A DNA stretch of 33,732 nucleotides from a virus (IMGVR_UViG_3300033153_007392:1-33732), one strand, 5' to 3'. Positions 23,211 to 31,991 are shown, counted from the first letter of the stretch. Made by a program: numbers and translations. The notes: generated from the letters alone by a model not told the origin.

Positions 23211-24803
23211 ATGGGTTTCCCCCTAAAATCGAACTTCAAGCCTGGCGACCCAACCGCATCCTTGCAAGCGAATTGGCTTAAGACGGTTGCGAATATCCTT
23301 AACGATGTTAAGGGGATCGGTTGCCATATTGACAAGCCCAACGGCGGCGAAGGTATGGGCTGGCAGATTGTTATTGATGAATCTGCAAGCGCGCAAGGCC
23401 GCGGCAACCGCTTCCTGGTTACTGATTTGACCGGCGGGGAAATCCAGGTAACAACTGGGATTTGGACCCGCTTAGGTATTCCCCTCGCCCTGGCAACGGA
23501 CGTAGGCGAAGAATTCCTTACCGTTGCTGGCATAGGCGCCAACGATTATGTGTACTTGAAGCTTAACGCTAGTTCGACAGACCCGGCTATCCGTCCAACG
23601 TCTATTACTGTTGAAAACGGCGGGTCTAACCCCAATTCCGGCGATATGGAAGGCGTTTACTGGGTCCTGGGCAAGTTTACGAATTCAGTTTGGAAGCCTT
23701 ACTGGGTTGGGGATATAGACGACTTCATGGTAATTCCAGACAGCGAAAGCGACTTCAACGTAACGGACCCGCCCGAAGATTACCGATACCACAGTCTTAA
23801 CTATGCCCACAGGTCCGGCTTACACCTTGGTAATTTGCAAATTCACCAATGGGATACCCCAAGCCAGGAACCTATAGTTGCCAACGATTTAATGATGTTC
23901 CGGGACACTTCCGACAACAATAAGCAGTTGAAATATATAAGCTTTGAAGACCTGGGCAATTATCTTTCTCTTAATATGCCAGTTGAAGGGGAAGGGAACC
24001 TGGGCGATAGAGTAGCCGACGACCTTAACAGCAACAGCAAGATTGAGCATACGCTATTGGACGCAACCAATACCACGCGGGGCGGGGAAGACAATTCATT
24101 TGCGGCCAACGTAGACCATAGCCTTGTGTATCTGGAAGCCTACAATATCGACAGCTACCTTAATGACGGGCGGACCTTTCGGACAACGGGGGACCAATGG
24201 GCGGCGGTCCTTCACGCTTCGGCGGACGGCACCACGGACACGCTGAAAATTGAGCCGGACGCAATAACGGCATTGGGCGCGCTGGCGTTTGATATAGGGG
24301 GCGCGGTTGATTTTGACGCAACAAGTATAGACATGGACATTACCGCGGGCATAGATATTCTGCTAGAAAGCCTGTTCAATCTGGAAAGCATAAGCGGCGC
24401 AATACAACTTAAGACAAACGCCGCGGAAACCAACATTGTAATTGACGCCGCCGCTGTTCTCGACCTTGACTGTACCGATTTGACTATTGATGCGGTCGCG
24501 GGCGCCGCCATAAGCACCAACGGCACCCTTGACCTGAATTGCGAAGACTTGGACATTGACGCCCTTACTTCGGCGGTCCTTAGCAGTCCGGTAATAACTC
24601 TTGAAGGCGGCGCGGGCGGAATTCATCTTGATAGTGACGCACAACTTGACTTAAGCCCGACAGGAATCCTATATATTAACGGAGTTGAGGCGCTAAGTAT
24701 TGCAGACTGGATAACCAAGGGCCTCTTAACGGGGCCTACCGTTGTTGAGAAAACGCGAAATCAGGTTGGCCCCAATGACAAAATACTGGTAATCCCGGCA
24801 TGA
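23211..24803 (+). CDS. Tail fibre/baseplate protein with repeated beta strands, 530 aa
   Basis: The N-terminal part (residues about 1-190) is a mixed domain beginning MGFPLKSNFKPGDP and containing WTRLGIPLALATDVGEEFL. The C-terminal 200 residues have irregular Asp-rich repeats of the type DLDCTDLTIDA, DLNCEDLDIDA and ITLEGGAGGIHL, consistent with a fibrous beta-helix or triple-stranded fold. It has no signal peptide, unlike the following proteins. Probably a receptor-binding or baseplate fibre. The last codons overlap the next start (ATGA). Confidence 0.75.
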   Translation: MGFPLKSNFKPGDPTASLQANWLKTVANILNDVKGIGCHIDKPNGGEGMGWQIVIDESASAQGRGNRFLVTDLTGGEIQVTTGIWTRLGIPLALATDVGEEFLTVAGIGANDYVYLKLNASSTDPAIRPTSITVENGGSNPNSGDMEGVYWVLGKFTNSVWKPYWVGDIDDFMVIPDSESDFNVTDPPEDYRYHSLNYAHRSGLHLGNLQIHQWDTPSQEPIVANDLMMFRDTSDNNKQLKYISFEDLGNYLSLNMPVEGEGNLGDRVADDLNSNSKIEHTLLDATNTTRGGEDNSFAANVDHSLVYLEAYNIDSYLNDGRTFRTTGDQWAAVLHASADGTTDTLKIEPDAITALGALAFDIGGAVDFDATSIDMDITAGIDILLESLFNLESISGAIQLKTNAAETNIVIDAAAVLDLDCTDLTIDAVAGAAISTNGTLDLNCEDLDIDALTSAVLSSPVITLEGGAGGIHLDSDAQLDLSPTGILYINGVEALSIADWITKGLLTGPTVVEKTRNQVGPNDKILVIPA

Positions 24804-26122
24804 AAAAAGTAATAGCCATATTCACCTTGATAGCCGCCGCCGCCTTCGGGCAAGGCAATACGGACCGCGATTTATTTATGACACCAAGCGGCAAGATGTA
24901 TAGTTCCGCGGGCGGATCCTATCGGGACGTATCCCAAGAGCTATCAATTGCCCGCACCAATTCATACCTGATAAAATCTTTCGTGGACCTGACGAATTAC
25001 GCGGCTGGGGTAACTGGAAGCGTAGTCTACCTGCGAGATAGTGCCTCTTATGAATTCAATGGCTTTGTCACCAACCCGCTTTCAATAAGGGTCGGCGTAT
25101 CGAATATCTTGTTTGGCAATAGCTGGGCAAATGATATTCTTTACTACACCGGGACGAATAGCGCGCTTATTTCATCGAATGACAATATTACCTTCCGCAC
25201 CTTCACCGTTTCTTCCACCAACGGAATAGGGTTGAGTATCCACAACACGAATTCGTCCTTGGTGTCTATTGAGAATATGGCGTTTGCTGATAACCAGACC
25301 TGTTTAGACCTGAATGGCGTTTACCGGCTACGGATTGCTGGGAGCATCTTCCGTGATTTTATCGGCACCGAAGCGGCCTACCTGTATGGGGCGGGGCATG
25401 AGTTGTTCTTATTTGATAATATCTTTGAAGCTGAAAATGCTGGCACCGTAACCAACGTAAATCTTGCGGGCACATGGGACGTTATAGACATAAGCAGAAA
25501 CTATTTTGACATGCACACCCAGGACGTTGCTATTGCTGGAATCGCTAACAACGGCAACATTGATACCGGCGGCGGATTGTTACAAGGTAATTTCTTTCGA
25601 TTGTCCGGGGGGGTTGTACTTCCGCACACCAACTATATTACTGGTCTGTCGCATGGTGACACTGATTGGGAATGGAATAGCAATTTTGGCGCAGATGATT
25701 CCGCGGCGGCGGGCGGTTTGGCCCTTACCAATGATACCATAATGCCAATTCTGGCAAAGGACACTTGGACCGTGGTAACTAATGATTTGCTTCCCTATGC
25801 CAAAGAGGAACGCTTTACTACGGCCTCAAATACGCTAACCTATACGGGCAATAGGGAAATTCCCGTAACTGCTGTTCTGACAATAAACTGGGAGCCTGAC
25901 ACAGGCAATAATCAGGCTCTTGTTTTTGCTGTATCTGTTAATGGTGTGCGGAATGGGTTTTTAAGAACACAGGGAGAGACAGGCGCGGGTACAGCCGTTA
26001 ACTCTATTACTACCTGGTTCTTAGAAGTGGATACCGGGGACAACATTACACTTGAAGTTATGAATACCACTTCTTCCAGGGATGTGCTATTTCATAATGT
26101 AAGGCTAGTGCTAAAGGAATAA
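24800..26122 (+). CDS. Secreted beta-helix tailspike-like protein, 440 aa
   Basis: A 440-residue protein with a Sec-type signal (MKKVIAIFTLIAAAAFG, likely cleavage near residue 18). Residues about 90-250 show irregular strands with NTNSS, DNQTCLDLNG and RIAGSIFRDF turns as in right-handed beta-helices of tailspikes and pectate-lyase folds. The last 125 residues (TWTVVTNDLLPYAKEERF to the end) look like a TNF/C1q-type jelly roll, a common trimerising or binding tip. A signal peptide on such a protein is unusual for a virion component. The start overlaps the preceding stop. Confidence 0.75.
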   Translation: MKKVIAIFTLIAAAAFGQGNTDRDLFMTPSGKMYSSAGGSYRDVSQELSIARTNSYLIKSFVDLTNYAAGVTGSVVYLRDSASYEFNGFVTNPLSIRVGVSNILFGNSWANDILYYTGTNSALISSNDNITFRTFTVSSTNGIGLSIHNTNSSLVSIENMAFADNQTCLDLNGVYRLRIAGSIFRDFIGTEAAYLYGAGHELFLFDNIFEAENAGTVTNVNLAGTWDVIDISRNYFDMHTQDVAIAGIANNGNIDTGGGLLQGNFFRLSGGVVLPHTNYITGLSHGDTDWEWNSNFGADDSAAAGGLALTNDTIMPILAKDTWTVVTNDLLPYAKEERFTTASNTLTYTGNREIPVTAVLTINWEPDTGNNQALVFAVSVNGVRNGFLRTQGETGAGTAVNSITTWFLEVDTGDNITLEVMNTTSSRDVLFHNVRLVLKE

Positions 26123-26127
26123 CGACA

Positions 26128-26400
26128 ATGAAAATGGTATTGTACGCTATCTTGGTTCTGCTTGTATGCGCCTCTTTTGTCTGTAGCTCCGAAGAAACGG
26201 CCACAGTTGTCCAAATCAAAGTCATAGGCACCAATACCCCTTCTTTCAAAACGATCACGCTTGATGGTTGGGAAATCATTTATGATAATGCCACCTGGAC
26301 GGGCCGCGTTACGAAGGTCGGAATAGCCGACACTAACGGGGCTATATGGCAAGTGACAGTATCAACCAACGGAACATTGACAGCCACGTTAAAACCATAA
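26128..26400 (+). CDS. Small secreted protein, 90 aa
   Basis: The N-terminus (MKMVLYAILVLLVCASFVCS) is a clear Sec signal or anchor. The two cysteines do not form a clean lipobox. The mature part of about 68 residues is beta-type (VVQIKVIGTNTPSF, then GWEIIYDNATWTGRVTKVG) and could be one small domain. It lies five bases after the tailspike-like gene and so belongs to the same transcript. Function unknown, probably envelope or surface located. Confidence 0.65.
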   Translation: MKMVLYAILVLLVCASFVCSSEETATVVQIKVIGTNTPSFKTITLDGWEIIYDNATWTGRVTKVGIADTNGAIWQVTVSTNGTLTATLKP

Positions 26401-26413
26401 GGAGCCTAGACAG

Positions 26414-26830
26414 ATGAAACTTATAGCCTTAATAACCGCGTTCTTACTTACGTCCTTCGCTACAGCGATTGCCGCGCCGCCGACAAGTATTGATTCCTAC
26501 TTTTCCAATTCCGTAGTTACCCAGGTGACATTTGCGGACGCAGGGGACACAGGCCTGGAAACGAACACCGTCTATATCTGCATTGAAATGACTACGTTGA
26601 CCAATTCAGAATACACCGCAACGCTTGTAACCAACGATGTGCGGCCCTTCATGTCGGCCATGATTAAGGAACTGGCGGCGGAGATACAAGCGAAGCCCAG
26701 CACTAACCGCTTTACAACGTTTACGATTGAAGAATCAACCGCCTTTTCCGGGCCGACCAACCGCGTTACCAGGCGGACGGTTAAGGAAACGCAAGAATTG
26801 GAAGTGACGCCCAGCTATCCGGGCAACTGA
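26414..26830 (+). CDS. Small secreted protein, 138 aa
   Basis: The signal peptide is strong: MKLIALITAFLLTSFATAIA, with a plausible cleavage at AIA-A. The mature protein has beta-type strands with Thr/Asn (SNSVVTQVTFADAGDTGLET), a central helix (RPFMSAMIKELAAEIQAK) and a Thr/Arg-rich end (TNRVTRRTVKETQELEVT). No family recognised. An AAGGAG ribosome site precedes ATG 26414. It shares the exported character of its neighbours. Confidence 0.65.
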   Translation: MKLIALITAFLLTSFATAIAAPPTSIDSYFSNSVVTQVTFADAGDTGLETNTVYICIEMTTLTNSEYTATLVTNDVRPFMSAMIKELAAEIQAKPSTNRFTTFTIEESTAFSGPTNRVTRRTVKETQELEVTPSYPGN

Positions 26831-26875
26831 GATATTGAACACCAACGGCTAAGATGCTAAAATGAAGGGCACAAC

Positions 26876-27127
26876 ATGAAGAAGAAAGCCAAAGCGAAGA
26901 AGAAGGCGAAACAGAAGAAAACCGCGAAGCCTCAGACCGGCTTAGTTATCCCCCTGGATGCCCAGGAAGCCGCGGTTGTAGTTAAGGGTCTGGTAAACCT
27001 TCCCTTGGCTATGAATAACCCCCTTTATAGTGCCGCCCAGCGCGTCATACAGCGCGTACAGGTAGGCGCCCAACAACTGGCAGAAAAACAACAGAAAAAA
27101 AAGCCCAAGGACGCCGCCCGCGGTTAA
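26876..27127 (+). CDS. Lysine-rich small protein, 83 aa
   Basis: The N-terminal 18 residues are almost all Lys/Ala (MKKKAKAKKKAKQKK), the middle is a mostly hydrophobic helix (VIPLDAQEAAVVVKGLVNLP), and the end is basic again (QQKKKPKDAARG). This is the only protein in the 24.8-29.7 kb block without a signal peptide. It could bind nucleic acid or membrane. The leader carries AAATGAAGGG with a five-codon upstream frame ending at its ATG. Confidence 0.6.
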   Translation: MKKKAKAKKKAKQKKTAKPQTGLVIPLDAQEAAVVVKGLVNLPLAMNNPLYSAAQRVIQRVQVGAQQLAEKQQKKKPKDAARG

Positions 27128-27146
27128 TCATTGGAAAGGTTGAAGA

Positions 27147-29702
27147 ATGAAATACATAAAAGAACTTTGTGCCATTGTAACCCTTGCGGCGTCTTTGGCC
27201 TACGCGGCCCCGTACACAACGGTAAGGTTTGAATCTCAAAACCCAGGCGAAGACAAGAACCTGGAAGCCAGCCAGCTAGGCACTACGGCCATAAGGGCGT
27301 ACAGCTACAGCGAAGGCACCATTAACACCTTGACAACCAACGACACCGGCATTTTTGGCTATGGGACCAATTGGGATCTTTCGGCGTCTATGGTCCTGGT
27401 TGAGGGAGCCGCGAACACCAACGGCAATTATTTTGACATAACGCTTGCTTCGTCAAACCTTCCGGCGAATGGGACATATTACTGGCAAATGCTCCAAACC
27501 AATAGCCAGAATTCAAGCCTGTACGTCCTGGGCAAAGGAACCCTTGACGTTATGCGGTCCCCCATTACCGGCGGCGCAACAGTCTTAAGTCTTCAACAGA
27601 TTGTTAACTGGGACGGCGTTGTCACCTTCGGGGCGCCCTGGGTTTCCACAAATGACACATCTTATTTGAACGGTCTAACCAACGGCGCCTTGGTTGAAGG
27701 TAGCACCAACGGCCTTGTAATTTCCGGGCGGACCTTCACGCTTACAATCAAAACCAACGAAGTTACCAGCGTTGCCGGCAGACAGGGGGACGTTGTTATT
27801 GTATCGGCGGATCTGGCCGACCTGGAAGCAACTATTTCCGCCAATGCCAGCGTTGCGGCCAATACGGCAAAAGCTACTTACCCCGTTGCCGACTCTAACA
27901 AGGTTGCCGGCATAGAAGCTCTGGCTGATGTTACAGACACAGACAACGTAAGAGCCGCCGGCGCTCTAATGGACGATGAAGTGGACGCCGACCTTAAGAC
28001 CTTCGTGCTTCCAGCGGATACGACAATTTCAGCCTATGGAAAAACCCTTGTGGACGATGCCGACGCCGCGACGGCGCGCACTACCCTGGGCGTTATCATA
28101 GGAACAACGGTGCAAGGATGGTCCGCAATCCTTGACGGCATGACTTCTATTTTTACGGTTGCCATGTCGAACAAGTTGGCCGGTATTGAAGCGTCCGCGG
28201 ACGTAACCGACGCGGACAACGTAATCGCGGCGGGCGCGTTTATGAAAGATGGTTCAATACCCGCGACAGGCAATTGGGACTTGGACGGCTATTCAATTAT
28301 TGGCATAGGAACCAACAGCCTAACCTTTTCCAACGGGGACAAAATATCAATTGTTGGCACCAACCTATGGTTTATAAGGTCCGGCTCTAAGAGTAACCAA
28401 TTGGACGGCGCAAGCGATATTGAAATGTCCGCGGCGAATGAAAACATTTCGGCCAACGCTTCGCTTATCACAACACACCACACCGAAAATGTGGCGGACA
28501 TAGGGCGCAACGCCAATAATATCCTGGCTAACGGTTTCCGCATTGCCGTGAACGGTAGCCTTACAGCATTTGACTATGAGGACGGCTGGCTGGATGAATT
28601 TGAGGACCAGTCCGGGGTTGCTACCGCGCTGGGTTCAAATTTCACATACGATGCCGCGAGTGATTACTATTCCTACGCCGCGCAAGTATCGGTTACTTTT
28701 CCAACCGGCATATTAGCGCATTACAAAATGAATGACGACGCCGCAAATGTGTATGTTACAGATGAAACGGCGGGGCATCCAGGCGGCTTAAACGGCGGGG
28801 ATGATACCGCGGACTTGTCGGTTGCGGGCAAGCTCAATGAAGCCTTGCACATGGACGGCGCTAATGATTGGGTGGACTTGACAAACAACTTTAGCGGCGT
28901 CAAGTCAATGGTCTTTTGGGCATATAATGATACTGAGCTAGGGGCCGCTGAGACAGCGCGGGGCCTCATTGGTTGCGGGCATGGTCAATATCCCTTCTTG
29001 CTTTTCGGCAACTTCTCAGGTGGGTTAGCAGACGAATTTCTGTCCATTGGTGTGTCTGACGGCACGCATTGGTGGAATCAAACCGACATAGGGGGCAATA
29101 TCGCTGTAGGCTGGCACCATTACGCAATAGTATGGGACGGGGTTTCAACTTACCGGCTTTACATTGATAATGTTGATAAAGGTCTAGCAAGGGAAGATTC
29201 CGCACCTTCGGAAGCGGCCACTTGGAACGCCGCCCGCTACGGAGTGGCTAATACGTTTGAATGGGATGGTCCATTGGACCAAGGGATTATATATAACAAT
29301 AGTCTTAGCGCCGCAGATGTGGCGTTACTTTGGAACGGCGGCGATGGTACGGAATCAATTACCGGAACTGAGGGCGCGGGCGGCAACATGGAGTTAATCT
29401 CGACTAACGCCTTTGTTTCTATCTCTGGCAATCCAGTCGAAGCAAGGGTTATGGTCTTGCACGAAAATATAACAGGTGTGGCCGTATTGAATACCGATCT
29501 AAAGGCCTTTGCTTCAAGCGACCAGGGCACGAACTGGAACCAGATAACGCTTACGGACATTGGCGAATTGTCCGCGGGTATTTCTATGTATGCTGGAACA
29601 AACGCCTTAACCGGCTCAAGCTCCAACATGGCGGTAAGGGTTACGACACACAACACCAACCAAGCGGGCCGCGTTCACGGTTGGTCCGAATTATGGAAAT
29701 AA
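27147..29702 (+). CDS. Secreted LamG fibre-like protein, 851 aa
   Basis: The N-terminus has a Sec-type signal peptide (MKYIKELCAIVTLAASLAYA, cleavage at about 20), followed by a beta-rich domain (residues 25-150) similar to phage upper-baseplate/fibre N-terminal domains. Two copies of SNKxAGIEAxADVTDxDN lie near residues 250 and 340, as in many tail fibres. Residues about 520-740 form a LamG/concanavalin-like sugar-binding domain (ILAHYKMNDDA, HMDGANDWVDL, GWHHYAIVWDG, YRLYIDNV). The C-terminal 110 residues are beta-type (EARVMVLHENITG). The best receptor-binding candidate, but the signal peptide would send it to the periplasm or outside. Confidence 0.75.
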   Translation: MKYIKELCAIVTLAASLAYAAPYTTVRFESQNPGEDKNLEASQLGTTAIRAYSYSEGTINTLTTNDTGIFGYGTNWDLSASMVLVEGAANTNGNYFDITLASSNLPANGTYYWQMLQTNSQNSSLYVLGKGTLDVMRSPITGGATVLSLQQIVNWDGVVTFGAPWVSTNDTSYLNGLTNGALVEGSTNGLVISGRTFTLTIKTNEVTSVAGRQGDVVIVSADLADLEATISANASVAANTAKATYPVADSNKVAGIEALADVTDTDNVRAAGALMDDEVDADLKTFVLPADTTISAYGKTLVDDADAATARTTLGVIIGTTVQGWSAILDGMTSIFTVAMSNKLAGIEASADVTDADNVIAAGAFMKDGSIPATGNWDLDGYSIIGIGTNSLTFSNGDKISIVGTNLWFIRSGSKSNQLDGASDIEMSAANENISANASLITTHHTENVADIGRNANNILANGFRIAVNGSLTAFDYEDGWLDEFEDQSGVATALGSNFTYDAASDYYSYAAQVSVTFPTGILAHYKMNDDAANVYVTDETAGHPGGLNGGDDTADLSVAGKLNEALHMDGANDWVDLTNNFSGVKSMVFWAYNDTELGAAETARGLIGCGHGQYPFLLFGNFSGGLADEFLSIGVSDGTHWWNQTDIGGNIAVGWHHYAIVWDGVSTYRLYIDNVDKGLAREDSAPSEAATWNAARYGVANTFEWDGPLDQGIIYNNSLSAADVALLWNGGDGTESITGTEGAGGNMELISTNAFVSISGNPVEARVMVLHENITGVAVLNTDLKAFASSDQGTNWNQITLTDIGELSAGISMYAGTNALTGSSSNMAVRVTTHNTNQAGRVHGWSELWK

Positions 29703-29711
29703 GGGGAAGCT

Positions 29712-29981
29712 ATGAAGAAAGTTATATTGACCGTTTCACTTGTTGTCCTGGTAGTCTTTGGCCTTGTCGCGTTGTCCATTGCGAAGCCTCAGAAGGTTTC
29801 AAACGTGGCGCTTAAGGAACGGTCCAGTAAATTCGACGCTCATAAGCAGGATATTAAGGACGTTCTTAGCCCCGCGGCGGTAGACGCCATTGACAACATG
29901 GCGGAGTTGAAGGCGTTTCTTAAGAAGCAACAGAAGGTTATTAAGCTATTGGTGCAAACTCAGTACGTGGAAAAGGAGTAA
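29712..29981 (+). CDS. Small membrane or exported protein, 89 aa
   Basis: The N-terminal 25 residues (MKKVILTVSLVVLVVFGLVA) are a membrane anchor or signal, followed by a charged, helical 60-residue part (LKERSSKFDAHKQDIKDVL and KAFLKKQQKVIKLL). The topology fits a small periplasmic helix held in the inner membrane. It starts the putative lysis region, so it could be a holin accessory or spanin-like protein. ATG 29712 has AAGGGGAAG upstream. Confidence 0.6.
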   Translation: MKKVILTVSLVVLVVFGLVALSIAKPQKVSNVALKERSSKFDAHKQDIKDVLSPAAVDAIDNMAELKAFLKKQQKVIKLLVQTQYVEKE

Positions 29982-29986
29982 AGGGC

Positions 29987-30367
29987 ATGTACGGAAAATT
30001 GACGGTTATGATTGCGGGCGCGGTTGCCATGCCGGCTTTGTCTCACTTGGCACAACTCAATGTTGACACCACGGCGGGGAAGCTTGCCCATGCTTCGGCC
30101 CAGGGCGTTCTTGCTCTTGTCGTTGTCGCGGAAGCTGTTGCCATTATTTTCATGTTCAAGCAATGGCGTAACGATGTTGCTAAGAACCAGGAGCAAGTAG
30201 AAGAAAGGGCTGGAAAGCTTATTGAACTCATTTCAGAAAACACCGCTGTAATTGCTCAGAATAATGACGCCAGCCACAGAAGCGCGCGCGCAACGGAAGA
30301 CTTCCAAAAGACAGTTGCCAGGCATACGGAAGTAATAGCCCGATGCGACAGGGGGAAGGATGATTAG
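29987..30367 (+). CDS. Holin or inner spanin-like membrane protein, 126 aa
   Basis: A clear hydrophobic helix at residues about 38-58 (GVLALVVVAEAVAIIFMF) is preceded by a weaker hydrophobic segment (LTVMIAGAVAMPAL). After the helix comes a coiled-coil-like charged tail (KNQEQVEERAGKLIELISEN) of about 65 residues. One-helix plus coiled-coil topology fits an inner spanin; two helices would fit a holin. The Rz1-like lipoprotein gene overlaps its end, as inner and outer spanin genes often do, so spanin is slightly preferred. Confidence 0.55.
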   Translation: MYGKLTVMIAGAVAMPALSHLAQLNVDTTAGKLAHASAQGVLALVVVAEAVAIIFMFKQWRNDVAKNQEQVEERAGKLIELISENTAVIAQNNDASHRSARATEDFQKTVARHTEVIARCDRGKDD

Positions 30368-30587
30368 AAGCCCCCGGAAAGCGTCCATTTGGGCCTTCAT
30401 GGCCCTTGTGCTGGTTTTGGCGGTTCTGGCGTTGCCAGGCTGTACCAAGGCGCCCCTGGGGAATACAGGGCCTATTTATCCCTATCCTGGGGAACTCCTG
30501 GACAATGACGGCAACCCGGTCCAGCCGCCGACCTGGACAAACCGGCCCCCAACCAATTCGGGAAGCTATGAGGAAGCCATGCCATGA
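30360..30587 (+). CDS. Rz1-like outer-membrane lipoprotein (outer spanin candidate)
   Basis: A 75-residue protein with a signal and lipobox LPGC (Cys28). The mature part of 48 residues is proline-rich (PIYPYPGELL, then QPPTWTNRPP), as in outer spanins such as Rz1. No Asp follows the cysteine, so it should reach the outer membrane. Its gene overlaps the preceding membrane protein by eight bases. Together they would fuse the inner and outer membranes at lysis. This supports a Gram-negative-type host. Confidence 0.65.
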   Translation: MIRSPRKASIWAFMALVLVLAVLALPGCTKAPLGNTGPIYPYPGELLDNDGNPVQPPTWTNRPPTNSGSYEEAMP

Positions 30588-31354
30588 CAGAAAACGGCAT
30601 TAAAGACGGCATTATTGAAGACCCCCTGGCCTGGCAAGGCGCATTGAGCCGGTCCGCGCCGCTGGGCGCCCCCCCGGATAAGCCCGTAACCAAGAAATAC
30701 CCGCCTGTAAGTATGTGGTTTTCCTGCATGGTCCCGACTTACCGCCAGCATGGGGAAAGTTGCGTAGGCCACTCCTGGGCAAATTGGATTGAAGGCATGG
30801 TAAGGCGCTGGATTGACCCCCTGGGGATCCCCAAGGACTGCCAGATAGACGGCCAAGCGATTTGGGCGCAAGGCCGCAAGATGTTCTGGAATGGCAACAT
30901 GCAGGGCGGCCTTTACATAGACCAGGGATATAAGGCCGCGGTTGCCCTGGGCTGGCTTCCCGCGGATAGCGCCCTGGTAAAGGTCCCCCAGGACTGGAAC
31001 ACCATAAACAAGTATTTGGCGGCTTCCCCGATGGTCCAGGGGCACAGTTTGACGCAAGCCTGGTTCAATGCTTCCCCGGAGTCCGGCTGTATAGACTACA
31101 GCGCCCCCAAGACGCCCAAGGGCGGCCATGCAACGCTTCTTATTGCAACCCTTGAACGGCAAGACACAGAGGGCATTTTGACGCGCTGGCGGGTCCTTAT
31201 GAATTCCTGGGGGCGCAACCGGGGCCGGTACGGATTCTTCACCATGAAGGATAAGACCTGGCTGGATACCGCTATAGCAGATTGTCCATATACGGCCAGA
31301 ATTCGGGATATTGACGCCTGGGACGGCTGGAAAGGCGGCTTGATTAAGCTATGA
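30584..31354 (+). CDS. Papain-family (C1) cysteine peptidase
   Basis: A 256-residue protein with all catalytic elements of papain-like peptidases: oxyanion Gln55 and Cys60 in RQHGESCVGHSWAN, His182 in KGGHATLLI, and Asn207 in MNSWGRNRGRYGFF. The NSWG box is diagnostic. No signal peptide and no propeptide of usual length are present. It lies after the Rz1-like gene, where an endolysin is expected, and no lysozyme, amidase or transglycosylase is seen elsewhere. It may cleave peptide bonds of the host wall or a protein layer, or may process virion or host proteins. Ends in an overlap with the DUF1353 gene. Confidence 0.85.
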   Translation: MTENGIKDGIIEDPLAWQGALSRSAPLGAPPDKPVTKKYPPVSMWFSCMVPTYRQHGESCVGHSWANWIEGMVRRWIDPLGIPKDCQIDGQAIWAQGRKMFWNGNMQGGLYIDQGYKAAVALGWLPADSALVKVPQDWNTINKYLAASPMVQGHSLTQAWFNASPESGCIDYSAPKTPKGGHATLLIATLERQDTEGILTRWRVLMNSWGRNRGRYGFFTMKDKTWLDTAIADCPYTARIRDIDAWDGWKGGLIKL

Positions 31355-31872
31355 CCAGGGCTGAAAAATACGGCCATTGGACCGGGACCTATGAGCTAAG
31401 GCCTATTCCTATCCCTGACTGGTCGGACTTGCCCTGGTATAAGCGGGCCTGGAAGCGCGCGACCTACACCGCCCTTTACGAGTTTCTTAACGATAAGGTG
31501 ACGCCCTTGACCCTCATGGACCGCAAAGGCGCCCTTTGGCGGCCCGACAATCACCTTATAACGGATATGGGAAGCGTCCCGAAGCGATTGCAAGGGCTTA
31601 TTCCCTGGTTGTTCGCGAAGGATCTTTGGCTTAGGGATTACATTTTGCATGATAGCGCCTATAAAATGGGCGGTTTGTGGGCTTCGGACGGGACGAAGGC
31701 CTTTGTATTCGTTCACATTACCCGCGCCCAGGCGGACAATCTGCTTTCCATGTCAATCAAGGCTTCCGGCGGCGGCTCCTTTAGCTCTGGCCCTATCTGG
31801 CTGGGCGTAAGGGTTGGCGGCGGCGGATCCTGGAACAAGGGGGACTTAAGGAACACCTTGCCCCCGAAATAA
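31351..31872 (+). CDS. DUF1353 family protein, 173 aa
   Basis: Carries the DUF1353 pattern ITDMGSVPKRLQGLIP, followed by DYILHDSAYKMGGLW, and a C-terminal HITRAQADNLLSMSI. The family is widespread in phages and its function is not established; the TD-GSVP and HD-Y residues suggest a metal or catalytic site. It comes directly after the cysteine peptidase (overlap ATGA) and ends the late operon. The C-terminus is glycine/serine-rich and looks disordered. Co-transcription suggests a joint role with the peptidase, perhaps in lysis. Confidence 0.8.
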   Translation: MTRAEKYGHWTGTYELRPIPIPDWSDLPWYKRAWKRATYTALYEFLNDKVTPLTLMDRKGALWRPDNHLITDMGSVPKRLQGLIPWLFAKDLWLRDYILHDSAYKMGGLWASDGTKAFVFVHITRAQADNLLSMSIKASGGGSFSSGPIWLGVRVGGGGSWNKGDLRNTLPPK

Positions 31873-31923
31873 TTTCTTTGCTGGCCTGGGTTACCTTCAT
31901 TTCCCAGGTACATGCTGACCCGA

Positions 31924-31964
31924 CGCCCTGGCGGACTTTATGACCCCGCCGGGGCGCCCCTTTT
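31924..31964 (+). terminator. Terminator at the end of the late operon
   Basis: CGCCCTGGCGG (31924-31934) pairs with CCGCCGGGGCG (31946-31956): ten Watson-Crick pairs and one T-G wobble, with an 11-base loop. CCCC then TTTTC follows. The T-tract is short, but the position 50 bases after the last late gene fits. Confidence 0.55.
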
Positions 31965-31991
31965 CAGGGTTTCGCGCATGGTGCAAACCTT

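Noticed and set aside
26835-26863. TTGAAC/TAAAAT promoter-like pair with 17-base spacing before 26876
   Set aside because: The -10 overlaps the AAATGAAGG leader motif, and a start from it would remove the ribosome site from the message.
31885-31908. CCTGGG/CCCAGG inverted repeat as a terminator
   Set aside because: No T-run follows. The GC hairpin at 31924 with TTTT is the better terminator.
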